Shown: positions 37,008-46,185 of the stretch, piece after piece
Position numbering within the stretch: position 1 is the first letter of the stretch
Layout of the letters: every line of letters begins with the position of its first letter
Assembly (NCBI GenBank): GCA_015709615.1
Contig: CP054179.1
Span: 1,674,001 to 1,738,000 of the forward strand
Direction: 5' to 3'
Source: Gammaproteobacteria bacterium
GTDB taxonomy: Bacteria; Pseudomonadota; Gammaproteobacteria; Burkholderiales; Nitrosomonadaceae
DNA: 64,000 bases
The notes under the pieces: generated by a model
What the model was told of the DNA's origin: nothing
Database searches by the model: none
Seen by the model: the letters and a program-made list of their open reading frames with translations, nothing else
Translations under genes and position numbers: made by a program

Positions 37008-37821
37008 TACCTCTATTCCCACCACGGTCGCGCCGCAAGTCTTGCTGATCAATCACTTCAAGACCCTAAAGTTACCAACCTTTGCACGTGAATATGAAAA
37101 GGTGGGACTCGAATGCGCACGTGAGGATGTTGATTATGCACGCTATTTATTGCGACTATGCGAACTGGAATGCATTGATCGTGAACGGCGGAATACCGAG
37201 CGGCGCATACGTCAGGCGAAATTCCCAGTAATTAAAAGCCTGGATACGTTCGACTTTGCTGCAATACCTGGACTGAATAAATCATTGATACTGGAGTTGA
37301 TGCGCTGTGAATGGATCGATAAGCGCGAGAACATCATTGCGTTGGGCCCATCAGGCGTTGGCAAGACTCATATCGCATTGGCTTTAGGGCTGGCTGCCTG
37401 CCAAAAAGGCATGAGCGTTTTATTCACGACAGCTGCAGCGCTGGTGCATGAGTTAATGGAGGCGCGCGATGAAAAGCGATTACGTACCTTGCAAAAGCAA
37501 TTGACCAACGTCAAATTGCTGATCATCGACGAACTGGGTTATGTGCCATTTACTGCAATTGGTTCAGAGCTCTTATTCGAAGTATTCAGCCGTCGATATG
37601 AACATGGATCCACTTTAGTCACATCGAATTTACCATTTGATGAGTGGACCAGTGTGTTGGGATCAGAACGATTGACCGGTGCGCTGTTGGATCGCTTAAC
37701 CCATCATGTTCATATTCTGGAAATGAATGGAGAATCGTATCGCCTGGCCGCAAGCAAGAAACGGCAAAAGCAGACAGTACAAACCAAGCCTATAGAAAAG
37801 GAGGATGCCAGACCAATATAA
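37000..37821 (+). CDS. istB: IS21-family helper ATPase IstB
   Basis: 273 residues of the DnaC-like AAA+ family. Walker A is LGPSGVGKTHIALALG (about residues 112-127), Walker B LLIIDELGYVP (about 170-180). It selects target sites and stimulates IstA. It looks intact. Confidence 0.95.
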   Translation: MTDTSIPTTVAPQVLLINHFKTLKLPTFAREYEKVGLECAREDVDYARYLLRLCELECIDRERRNTERRIRQAKFPVIKSLDTFDFAAIPGLNKSLILELMRCEWIDKRENIIALGPSGVGKTHIALALGLAACQKGMSVLFTTAAALVHELMEARDEKRLRTLQKQLTNVKLLIIDELGYVPFTAIGSELLFEVFSRRYEHGSTLVTSNLPFDEWTSVLGSERLTGALLDRLTHHVHILEMNGESYRLAASKKRQKQTVQTKPIEKEDARPI

Positions 37822-38025
37822 AAGATTTTAGGGGAAACACTGCGCCTTTACTGAAACCCAAGAAATAAAAAATCAGAGGCGCAAAACCAGAGGTTAAATC
37901 CCTCTTTTTATTAACCTAACTGGTACACTCTTCGCGCGCTATTTGGTACCCTTTTACTCCGCCATTGACAATAGTAGTATTATGGTTCTATTGGGCTATA
38001 TTAATTTTTATTATGGAGAACTATT

Positions 38026-38382
38026 GTGAAAAACAAAATCTTAATTTTAATTGCTGTTGGTTTATTAAGTTTATTAGCTTCATGTGCACAAATGAATCCA
38101 CACCCAATGGATATGACTAAAGCTATTCAGGAAGCAAAAAGTCCTACTGACCATAATGCACTAGCTAAGCATTATGAAGATGCTGCAAAAGAAATGCTGT
38201 CAAAAGCACAAGAACATAAGAAAATGCTTGAAGGATACGAGTCAAATTCTTCCCACTATGGTAGACAAGCGTTAGATTTGCAGGCACACTGTCGAAACCT
38301 AATTAATGCATACGAGCAAGCTGCGAAAGCAAATACGGATATGGCCGATTCCCATCGCAAAATGGCTGAAGAGATTAAGTAA
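38026..38382 (+). CDS. Small lipoprotein, family member 1
   Basis: 118 residues, GTG start with TATGGAG upstream. A lipoprotein signal peptide ends in the lipobox LLASCAQM, so lipidation at Cys20 is predicted. The mature part is helical and shares PMDMT, AK-DH, HYED, EHKKML, YE, DL, a second Cys, YEQA and a C-terminal IK with the proteins at 49883 and 52652. No known family is recognised. It is the first gene after the IS21-type element and precedes the copper efflux genes. Its repeated association with metal transporters suggests a periplasmic or outer-membrane role in metal stress, which is an inference. Confidence 0.75.
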   Translation: MKNKILILIAVGLLSLLASCAQMNPHPMDMTKAIQEAKSPTDHNALAKHYEDAAKEMLSKAQEHKKMLEGYESNSSHYGRQALDLQAHCRNLINAYEQAAKANTDMADSHRKMAEEIK

Positions 38383-38461
38383 TATTCGATTGATGAAGCA
38401 GCACGATTGAGCTACTTAATTTTTGTCTAGTGATAAGCTTGAAATTGTTTATAATAAACAA

Positions 38462-38842
38462 ATGAAAAGACGCAACTACAAATGGCTATTGGTTTTTTTT
38501 ATGCTGTGGCTTCCATTGCAAGGCGCTGCAGCGGCTGCTTTGTCAGTGTGTGTGCAAGAAAACAATATCAACAGTCATCACAACATATCGACGAAAGCTA
38601 TCGACAGCCATCATCATGATGCTTGTCATAAGCAAACAGCAGATAATACAACCGATCATTTGTTAGCAAGTCTGCCGTGCGATGATACCTCTTGTAACGC
38701 ATACAGTAATACGCCGATCCTGTCTGGCTACACTGCTGTCATGCAAACTAACGACACTTCCGCTATTACTTCATTGAGTCCAAGTTTTATTTCATTTGTA
38801 TCCGAACAGCCGCAACATCCTCCGCTAGCTAACCCCCTTTAA
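38462..38842 (+). CDS. Exported His/Cys-containing protein, probable metal-resistance accessory
   Basis: 126 residues from ATG 38462 (a TTG at 38423 would extend it). Signal-like N-terminus (WLLVFFMLWLPLQGAAAAA). The mature part has many His and Cys (NSHHNIS, SHHHDACHKQ, LPCDDTSC), as in small periplasmic copper proteins encoded next to czc/cus operons. It lies 153 bp ahead of the CusF-CusCBA genes, same strand. No defined family is claimed. Confidence 0.65.
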   Translation: MKRRNYKWLLVFFMLWLPLQGAAAAALSVCVQENNINSHHNISTKAIDSHHHDACHKQTADNTTDHLLASLPCDDTSCNAYSNTPILSGYTAVMQTNDTSAITSLSPSFISFVSEQPQHPPLANPL

Positions 38843-38995
38843 AAATCCGCCTGTAATCCAGGCAAAAAATATCAATTCAGATTAATCCTGCGTTTAAGTA
38901 ATTGCTACGCAAGATTTTGCAATGCGCAAGCTATTGCCATTATTGTCTATTACTAGACTGATAAGTTTTGGTGATACAACAGTTAGGAGGTTAGT

Positions 38996-39418
38996 ATGTC
39001 CCTTTCATTTTCTTTTAAATTATTACTGTCGTTAATCTTTGCCTGTATGTCTGCTCTGTCACTTGCAGATCGGATTACACAACCAATTCCAATTGACTCA
39101 GTATCCGACATTACTGATAACACAAGCAACAACTCGGCACAAATATCCAATAAAGAATCGTCTGTTTCTTCCAATCTCATTTTTGCAAGGGGTGTGGTGC
39201 TGCAGGTCGATCAATCCAACGCCACAATAAAAATAAATCATGACCCGATCGCTGCACTAAATTGGCCAAGAATGACTATGCCCTTTCGCCTGAAGGAACG
39301 CTCATTGGCTACTAAAATTAAAGAAGGCGATATCGTTGAATTCTCTCTTGAAAAAGAAGCTTCCAATTACGTCATCGTAAAATTGAGTAAGCAAAATTCC
39401 ACCGGGAGTTCGCAGTGA
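38996..39418 (+). CDS. cusF: Periplasmic copper/silver chaperone, CusF family
   Basis: 140 residues with a signal peptide. The C-terminal CusF fold carries the metal-binding set H, W, M, M in NHDPIAALNWPRMTMPFRL (about residues 83-101), matching His36, Trp44, Met47, Met49 of E. coli CusF in spacing. It delivers Cu(I)/Ag(I) to the CusCBA pump. The linker (SDITDNTSNN) is disordered-looking. Good ribosome site (AGGAGG); the stop overlaps the GTG start of the next gene. Confidence 0.88.
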   Translation: MSLSFSFKLLLSLIFACMSALSLADRITQPIPIDSVSDITDNTSNNSAQISNKESSVSSNLIFARGVVLQVDQSNATIKINHDPIAALNWPRMTMPFRLKERSLATKIKEGDIVEFSLEKEASNYVIVKLSKQNSTGSSQ

Positions 39419-40761
39419 TTCCCGGCAGAATTGTTGCGGCAGTGCTTGCTGTTATCGTACTTCCGGCAAATGCTCAGGGTAAGGAAGATATTTTAAACAG
39501 GGCTGGTACAGCAATTTTTGCACAGTCTGCTACAAAGGCAACTTTAACAGCATCCAACTCCCACAACGTGACGCTGCTCCCAAGTTTGATTGCAGAAGCA
39601 CTGGAAAATAATCCGGAGATTCAGGCTGCGTATCAAGAACGTGAAGCCGCTCAACAAAGAGTATCACCAGCGGAAGCGCTGGATGATCCCATGCTTGAGG
39701 CTGGTGTGATCAATGCACCGCTGGCATCTTCACCATTCAACCGCGAGGATATGACCATGAAAATGATCGGTCTATCCCAGCGTTTGCCTTTTCCGGGAAA
39801 GCGCGGTTTGCGTAAAGATGTTGCCGCCAAGGATGCCGAAGCGATTGAGCAGGGTTATCATGAAACGGTTAATCGCGTTGTGCACGATCTTAAAACAGCA
39901 TATTGGGATCTCGGACTCACGGTTGAGATAATCAAGCTGACCGAGAAAAACAAGCAGATTCTCGAACGTTTTCTGCGCATTGCGGAAGAACGCTACCAAG
40001 TTGGACAAGGCAGTCAGGCGGATGTGCTGAAAGCACAAACACAGGTATCGAGAATGCTGGACAGATTGTTAGTATTGACGCGCGAACAGCCAGTGCTGGA
40101 AGCGGAATTGATTCGCATTCTGGGACGCCACATGAAAGGCGAGATTCTAGTTCCGGTACCATTACAAATTCAAGAAGTGCCTTTGAATTTAGAGACATTA
40201 CAACAAGAAGCTCTAACGCAACGCCCGCAATTGCTTGCATTGCAAAGTCTGATTGCACGCAATGAGAAATCTGTTGATTTGGCACGCAGGACCTACTATC
40301 CGGATTTTGACGTGCGACTTTCGTATGGTCAGCGTGACAACATGATGGACGGTACGAGACGCGATGACATGGTCAGTATGACTGTGGCGGTTAATCTGCC
40401 GGTATGGCGCGGCAATAAAATTGAGCCTCGCATCATGGAATCACAGGCAATGCGTGATCAAACAGTCAGTCTGTATCAAGCGCAAAGTAATGAAGTTACG
40501 GCAAGATTGCGTCAGCAAATTGCCATCGCTGAGCAAAGCCTGAAATCGGTCAAGCTCTATCAGACTGCCATTCTTCCACAAGCGAAATTGACGGTTGAAT
40601 CCGCATTGGCTGCTTACCAGGTAAACCGGGTCGACTTTTTGACCTTGCTGGATAATCAAATGACAGTATTTGATTTCGAGACCAGTCTCATCACAGCGAT
40701 GGCGAATTACAACAAAGCAGTGGCGGAAATTGATTTGCTGGCTGGCAAAAAGCAGCACTAA
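39415..40761 (+). CDS. Outer-membrane efflux protein, CusC/CzcC (TolC) family
   Basis: 448 residues starting with GTG inside the cusF stop (GTGA). Signal peptide (AAVLAVIVLPANAQG), then two OEP domains rich in coiled-coil helices (e.g. EAAQQRVSPAEALDDPMLEAG, and IAEERYQVGQGSQADVLKAQTQ, LAAYQVNRVDFLTLLDNQ). It forms the outer-membrane duct for the RND pump encoded downstream. Confidence 0.9.
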   Translation: MIPGRIVAAVLAVIVLPANAQGKEDILNRAGTAIFAQSATKATLTASNSHNVTLLPSLIAEALENNPEIQAAYQEREAAQQRVSPAEALDDPMLEAGVINAPLASSPFNREDMTMKMIGLSQRLPFPGKRGLRKDVAAKDAEAIEQGYHETVNRVVHDLKTAYWDLGLTVEIIKLTEKNKQILERFLRIAEERYQVGQGSQADVLKAQTQVSRMLDRLLVLTREQPVLEAELIRILGRHMKGEILVPVPLQIQEVPLNLETLQQEALTQRPQLLALQSLIARNEKSVDLARRTYYPDFDVRLSYGQRDNMMDGTRRDDMVSMTVAVNLPVWRGNKIEPRIMESQAMRDQTVSLYQAQSNEVTARLRQQIAIAEQSLKSVKLYQTAILPQAKLTVESALAAYQVNRVDFLTLLDNQMTVFDFETSLITAMANYNKAVAEIDLLAGKKQH

Positions 40762-40785
40762 CTGTTACCGATTATGGAGATTCCT

Positions 40786-42378
40786 ATGAAATCCGTCGTT
40801 AAACTAATCATGGTTGGAGTTGCGATTACAACTGCATTGTTTGCAAGTTATTGGTGGGGTAGTACGCAATCACAAACATCAACCGGAGTTACTTTATCCG
40901 CAGCAACCAGCACTGAAAAAAAGATTTTATATTACCGCAATCCAATGGGATTGCCCGATACCTCCCCAGTACCCAAAAAGGATACCATGGGAATGGATTA
41001 TCTGCCGGTTTATGAGGGAGAGGAATCTCAATCAGATCAAACTATTGTAAAAATAAGTACCGAAAAAATTCAAAAACTAGGGGTGCGAACTGAAACTGCA
41101 ACATTACGTGAACTGACGCGCACTATTAGAGCCGTAGCAACGATACAGGCAGATGAACGCAAATTATATGCGTTAGTAACAAAATTTGAAGGCTGGATCC
41201 AGCGGCTCTATGTAAACACCACAGGGCAGGCAGTGAAAAAGGGCGATGCCTTGATGGATGTATACAGTCCTGAGTTGATTACAGCGCAACAGGAATACTT
41301 GATTGCGCTAAGGGGGTTGCAATCCACCGCTGATAGCGATTCCGATGTGCGGGCCTCTATGCAGCGATTGGTTGCCAGCGCATTGCAGAAACTGCGCAAT
41401 TGGGATATTGCGGAAACCGAATTACAACGCCTGCAGCAAACCGGCGAAGTGCGGCAGTATATGACATTGCGTTCTAAAGCCGATGGTGTCGTGCTGGAAA
41501 AGAGGGCTGTCATGGGTCAACGCTTTATGCCTGGAGAAGTGCTTTATCAGATTGCTGATTTATCCAGCGTGTGGGTGCTAGCAGATGTATTTGAACAGGA
41601 TCTTGGAATGGTACATCAAGGTCAGGTGGCCACCATCAGAGTGGAAGCTTATCCAAACGAAGTTTTCAACGGTGAAATTGCTTTCATCTATCCCACAGTA
41701 ACTCCGGAGACGCGTACTGCTATCGTGCGTGTTGTACTTCCCAACCCCGATGGTCTGCTGAAACCTGCCATGTACGCACGCGTGGAATTTGCTTCATCCC
41801 ACAGCAAAGACAAAGTGCTGGTAATACCCGATTCAGCCGTACTGGATACTGGCACCCGCCGGGTGGTATTGGTGGATCTCGGCGCAGGCCGATTTGAACC
41901 GCGCACGGTTAAACTGGGTATGCATGCCGATGGCTATGCTGAGGTGCTGGGGGGAATTAATGCTGGAGAAACCGTTGTGGTTAAAGCTAATTTCCTAATT
42001 GATGCAGAAAGTAATCTCAAGGCGGTTCTGAGTGGCTTGGGTTACGGAGGCCATCAGCTACCGGACGAGGAAAAAGAAACTGGAACTGGTTCGTTTGTTA
42101 AGGCATCGCCGTCAAAAACTCATCGTGGCGAAGGAACCATCAATACCATGGATTTTGCACATGCAACAATCACACTTGCGCATGGCCCAATCGCTAGTCT
42201 TCAATGGCCTGCAATGATCATGGATTTTCGCGTTTCTGATCCAGCGTTACTTCGTTCATTAAAGCCTGGACAAAAGATTATATTCGAAATCACCGGTGAA
42301 TCAGCCGGTGAATATATCATCGTGTACATTCAGCCAGTAGATCTCAGCCTTGGCGCCACTGCTCACGGAGGACATTAA
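40786..42378 (+). CDS. RND membrane-fusion protein, CusB family, with C-terminal CusF domain
   Basis: 530 residues from ATG 40786, which has GGAG 7 bp upstream; ATG 40774 is the alternative. N-terminal anchor, a heavy-metal-binding segment (ILYYRNPMGLPDTSP...KDTMGMDYLPVYEG; about 44-80), then barrel-sandwich/lipoyl and beta-barrel domains of periplasmic adaptors. A complete CusF-like domain is fused at the C-terminus (AHGPIASLQWPAMIMDF, about 470-487, again H-W-M-M). Chaperone and adaptor are therefore joined in one chain while a free CusF is also encoded. Confidence 0.9.
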   Translation: MKSVVKLIMVGVAITTALFASYWWGSTQSQTSTGVTLSAATSTEKKILYYRNPMGLPDTSPVPKKDTMGMDYLPVYEGEESQSDQTIVKISTEKIQKLGVRTETATLRELTRTIRAVATIQADERKLYALVTKFEGWIQRLYVNTTGQAVKKGDALMDVYSPELITAQQEYLIALRGLQSTADSDSDVRASMQRLVASALQKLRNWDIAETELQRLQQTGEVRQYMTLRSKADGVVLEKRAVMGQRFMPGEVLYQIADLSSVWVLADVFEQDLGMVHQGQVATIRVEAYPNEVFNGEIAFIYPTVTPETRTAIVRVVLPNPDGLLKPAMYARVEFASSHSKDKVLVIPDSAVLDTGTRRVVLVDLGAGRFEPRTVKLGMHADGYAEVLGGINAGETVVVKANFLIDAESNLKAVLSGLGYGGHQLPDEEKETGTGSFVKASPSKTHRGEGTINTMDFAHATITLAHGPIASLQWPAMIMDFRVSDPALLRSLKPGQKIIFEITGESAGEYIIVYIQPVDLSLGATAHGGH

Positions 42379-42379
42379 G

Positions 42380-45300
42380 ATGATTGGCAATATAATCGAA
42401 TGGTCGGTGCGGAATGTCTTCCTGGTACTACTTGGAACCTTTTTTGTGGTAGCTTGGGGCGTGTATGCAGTATTGAAGACGCCTATCGACGCAATACCCG
42501 ATTTATCGGACGTACAGGTCATCATTTACACGGAATATCCCGGACAGGCGCCGCAGGTGGTCGAAGACCAGGTTACTTATCCGCTGACTACAGCTATGTT
42601 AAGTGTGCCAAAATCAAAGGTTGTCAGGGGACTATCAAATTTCGGTGTATCGTTTGTGTATGTCATCTTTGAAGATGGCACCGATATCTACTGGGCGCGT
42701 TCGCGAGTACTGGAATACCTGAGCTTCGCAGCAAACCGGTTACCAGAAAATGTCAGGCCTTCTCTCGGCCCGGATGCAACGGGGGTCGGTTGGGTTTACC
42801 AATATGTGCTAGTTGCCAAGAATCGCGCACTCGACGAATTACGTGCTATTCAGGATTGGTTCTTGCGTTATCAGTTGACCGCAGCACATGGCGTGTCGGA
42901 AGTGGCGAGTGTGGGCGGTTTTGTAAAAAACTATCAAGTCACTGTAGATCCGCGGCGCCTTCAAGCCTACGGGATATCACTCAAAACAATCTCCGATGTT
43001 ATCGCCTCCAGCAACCGCGATGTCGGGGGACGTGTGATCGAGCTGACGGAAACTGAGTATATGGTTCGCGGTAAGGGCTATCTGCGCGGAATTAGTGACC
43101 TGGAAAATCTGGTTGTGAAGGCACACGAGGGTATGCCGGTATTGCTGCGTCATATTGCCCGGGTGGAATTAGTACCTGATGAGCGCCGTGGCATCACCGA
43201 ACTCAACGGAGAAGGAGAGGTTGTTTCGGGTATCGCAGTGGCGCGGCATGGTGAAAACGCTCTCAATGTGACCCATAATCTCGAAAAAAAGATCGACGAA
43301 ATCGCATCCGGTTTACCAGAAGGTGTTTCGATTCAGCCTGTCTACAACCGCTCGGAGTTGATTCACCGCGCCATCGCGACGCTAAACGAAGTATTTATCG
43401 AGCAGATCATAATCGTGGCGCTGGTATGCGTAGTATTTCTCATGCACGTGCGCAGTGCACTGGTGGCGATCATCATGCTTCCGATCGGTGTGCTGATCGC
43501 CTTCATTGCAATGTTTCACCTTGGCATTAATTCCAACATCATGAGCCTGGCCGGTATCGCGCTGGCGATCGCAGAAATGACCGACGCAGCAATCGTCATG
43601 GTCGAAAACGCGCATAAACATCTTGCGCGACTCGCTCCCGATGAATCGCGCACGGAGGCTGTCATTGCAGCCTGCAAGGAAGTCGGCCCGCCGCTATTTT
43701 TCAGCCTGCTGATCATCACGGTATCGTTTATACCGGTGTTTGTGCTCGAAGCACAGGAAGGGCGGATGTTTCACCCGCTTGCCTATACCAAAACGTTTGC
43801 GATGGCGGGTGCTGCGCTGCTTTCGATCACCTTGGTCCCGGCTCTGATTCTGCTTTTGCTCCGTGGCCGCATTCCGCGCGAGCAGGACAATCCGTTGGGC
43901 CGGATCATGATCCAGCTCTATCGGCCTGTAATGACTCAGGTGTTACAGTGGAAAAAAGTCATTGTCCTGGCAGCAGTCGTGGTAGTTGGGGTTACTGTTT
44001 ATCCAACGCTCAGGCTGGGAACAGAGTTTATGCCAACATTGAATGAAGGCACACTACTTTATATGCCAGTAACACTTCCAGGTATTTCCGTTACCAAGGC
44101 GGCAGAAATCCTGCAAACACAGAATAAAATCATTAAAAGTTTTCCCGAGGTGGCATCGGTATTGGGAAAAGCCGGACGCGCTAATACCGCTACTGATCCA
44201 GCGCCGCTGGAAATGACTGAAACCATCATTAATTTGAAACCGGAAAGCGAATGGCGTCCAGGCATGACCATCGACAAGTTGATCGCCGAATTGGATCAAG
44301 TATTACAAATGCCAGGAGTCAGTAATGCCTGGACGATGCCGATCAAAAATAGGAACGATATGCTTGCCACCGGCATACGCACACCCGTCGGAATCAAAGT
44401 GTTCGGCAAGGATTTGGGCGAGATTGAAAAACTTGCCAAGCAGATTGAGGCAGCTGTAAAAACAGTGCCAGGAACCAGTAGCGCCTATGCGGAACGCACA
44501 ACCGGCGGCTACTATCTTGATGTTGAGCCCGATCGTCTTGAACTTGCCCGATATGGATTGGCTGTCGGCGATTTATTGTCTGTGATTTCAGCAGCGCTTG
44601 GCGGCGAGATGGTGACGACCACGGTTGAAGGCCGGGAACGCTTTGGTGTTACCGTACGCTATCCACGCGAGCTACGCAGCGATCCGCAGGCAATTGCTAC
44701 TCAGGTGCTGGTTCCAACCATGGGAGCGACGATGATTCCGCTTGGCCAGCTTGCACGAATCAGCCTTGTCAAAGGCCCGCCAAGCATTCGTACGGAGAAT
44801 GCACTACTGTCCGCGTATATTTTTGTTGATATTCGTGATCGTGATATCGGCAGTTACGTTGCAGCCGGACAGAAAGCAGTGCGTGAACAAGTGCAATTTC
44901 CTCCCGGATACTATGCCACCTGGAGCGGGCAATTCGAATACATGGAGCGGGCCAACGAGAAACTGAAAGTGGTAGTGCCTATCACTCTCCTGATGGTGTT
45001 CCTGCTTGTATATCTGAATTTCAATCGTCTTACAGAGACATTGATAGTAATGCTATCGGTACCTTTTTCCTTAGTCGGGGGTATCTGGCTGATGTATTGG
45101 CTTGACTACAATATGAGCATCGCAGCCGCAATTGGTTTTATCGGTCTCGTTGGTATTGCGGCCGAATCGGGGATGGTCATGCTCGAGTTTCTCGATCAGG
45201 CGCTCAAAGAGGTGACTGCAAAGCGCGAAGCTTCTGGTAGTAAAGTCACTGTCGAGGATCTTTACGAAGCGGTAGTGCAAGGGGCGGTATATCGAATACG

Positions 45301-45529
45301 ACCCGTGATGATGACCATCGCCGGAAGCGTTTTGGGCCTGCTTCCGGTTATGTTCAGCAGCGGTACGGGTTCCGAAGTAATCCGGCGCATTTCTGCCCCG
45401 ATGGTGGGCGGCATGGTTTCCGCTACAGTACTAACATTGATCGTATTTCCCGCAGTCTATGCGCTTGTCAAGGAAATCCCAATTCGACATTCGCTTAAAA
45501 CGGAAAAGAGGGGAGGTTTGTCATCATGA
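42380..45529 (+). CDS. cusA: Heavy-metal RND efflux pump, CusA type
   Basis: 1049 residues from ATG 42380 (GGAGG upstream). Twelve transmembrane helices in the RND layout, with two large periplasmic loops. The TM4 charged motif is AGIALAIAEMTDAAIVMVENAHKHL, and the Met-containing RNDMLATGIRTPVGIKVFG matches the CusA metal path; both favour the Cu(I)/Ag(I) (HME4) class over Zn/Co CzcA. It ends overlapping the methyltransferase gene by 4 bp. Confidence 0.93.
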   Translation: MIGNIIEWSVRNVFLVLLGTFFVVAWGVYAVLKTPIDAIPDLSDVQVIIYTEYPGQAPQVVEDQVTYPLTTAMLSVPKSKVVRGLSNFGVSFVYVIFEDGTDIYWARSRVLEYLSFAANRLPENVRPSLGPDATGVGWVYQYVLVAKNRALDELRAIQDWFLRYQLTAAHGVSEVASVGGFVKNYQVTVDPRRLQAYGISLKTISDVIASSNRDVGGRVIELTETEYMVRGKGYLRGISDLENLVVKAHEGMPVLLRHIARVELVPDERRGITELNGEGEVVSGIAVARHGENALNVTHNLEKKIDEIASGLPEGVSIQPVYNRSELIHRAIATLNEVFIEQIIIVALVCVVFLMHVRSALVAIIMLPIGVLIAFIAMFHLGINSNIMSLAGIALAIAEMTDAAIVMVENAHKHLARLAPDESRTEAVIAACKEVGPPLFFSLLIITVSFIPVFVLEAQEGRMFHPLAYTKTFAMAGAALLSITLVPALILLLLRGRIPREQDNPLGRIMIQLYRPVMTQVLQWKKVIVLAAVVVVGVTVYPTLRLGTEFMPTLNEGTLLYMPVTLPGISVTKAAEILQTQNKIIKSFPEVASVLGKAGRANTATDPAPLEMTETIINLKPESEWRPGMTIDKLIAELDQVLQMPGVSNAWTMPIKNRNDMLATGIRTPVGIKVFGKDLGEIEKLAKQIEAAVKTVPGTSSAYAERTTGGYYLDVEPDRLELARYGLAVGDLLSVISAALGGEMVTTTVEGRERFGVTVRYPRELRSDPQAIATQVLVPTMGATMIPLGQLARISLVKGPPSIRTENALLSAYIFVDIRDRDIGSYVAAGQKAVREQVQFPPGYYATWSGQFEYMERANEKLKVVVPITLLMVFLLVYLNFNRLTETLIVMLSVPFSLVGGIWLMYWLDYNMSIAAAIGFIGLVGIAAESGMVMLEFLDQALKEVTAKREASGSKVTVEDLYEAVVQGAVYRIRPVMMTIAGSVLGLLPVMFSSGTGSEVIRRISAPMVGGMVSATVLTLIVFPAVYALVKEIPIRHSLKTEKRGGLSS

Positions 45530-46185
45530 AGAATTCCCCTCGCTATATCCCGGCGTTTCATTTCCACTGGCTGACACGCTGGTACGATCCGATAATGCGG
45601 CGCTTATTCCCTGAATCGGGAATTAAGACTGCATTGATCGCGCAAGCCCGCATCCAGCCTGGTCAAGATGTGCTGGATGTGGGTTGCGGTACGGGCACAC
45701 TCACTCTGATGATCAAACAAATTCAACCGGATGCCGAAGTAAATGGTCTTGATATGGATCCTCAGATATTGGACATCGCACGAAGGAAGGCCGAGCAAAC
45801 AGGAGTGACTATCGTCCTGCAACAGGGTACGGCGGCTTGTTTGCCCTATCCGGATGAAAGCTTTGATCACGTTTTCGCCAGCCTGATGCTGCATCATTTG
45901 ACGCGGGAAGATAAACAGCAAGCACTCAGAGAAGCATTTCGCGTGTTGAAGCCCGGTGGTGAGTTGCATATTGCGGACTTCGGCAAACCGCACGATTCAG
46001 TCATGCGGCTAATCTCTCTGGTAATGCGGTGGGCTGAAGAGGTTCACGATAACATTCTGGGTTTATTGCCGGTTTTTATAGCAGATGCCGGATTCCATCC
46101 AGTGGAGGAGACTACCCGTTATCGCACAGTGGTCGGAGCCATCGCTTTATACCGTGCCTGCAAGCCAATGAGAAATAAACTATGA
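45526..46185 (+). CDS. Class I SAM-dependent methyltransferase
   Basis: 219 residues. Rossmann motif I is VLDVGCGTGTLTLMI (about residues 48-62), motif II acidic end GLDMDPQIL, and the motif around HVFASLMLHHLTREDKQQAL and RVLKPGGELHIADFG. UbiE-like. The substrate is unknown. It overlaps cusA and the P-type ATPase by 4 bp on both sides, so it is translated as part of the metal operon, which is unusual. Confidence 0.87.
   Translation: MKNSPRYIPAFHFHWLTRWYDPIMRRLFPESGIKTALIAQARIQPGQDVLDVGCGTGTLTLMIKQIQPDAEVNGLDMDPQILDIARRKAEQTGVTIVLQQGTAACLPYPDESFDHVFASLMLHHLTREDKQQALREAFRVLKPGGELHIADFGKPHDSVMRLISLVMRWAEEVHDNILGLLPVFIADAGFHPVEETTRYRTVVGAIALYRACKPMRNKL

Larger units (their letters stand above)
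35356..37970 (+). mobile_element. IS21-family insertion sequence
   Basis: 2615 bp with terminal inverted repeats starting TGT: left TGTAAATAGCGGAGTAAAA, right (inverted) TGTCAATGGCGGAGTAAAA. A further internal repeat GTGTACCAG occurs at both ends. It encodes istA and istB with overlapping reading frames. The flanks (CCGG left, ATAGT right) show no target duplication, so the two sides were probably not contiguous before insertion. It marks the junction of the transfer module and the metal cargo. Confidence 0.9.

Noticed and set aside
42380..45529. CzcA (Zn/Co/Cd) assignment for the RND pump
   Set aside because: The TM4 and Met-containing motifs and the CusF partners fit the Cu/Ag class better.
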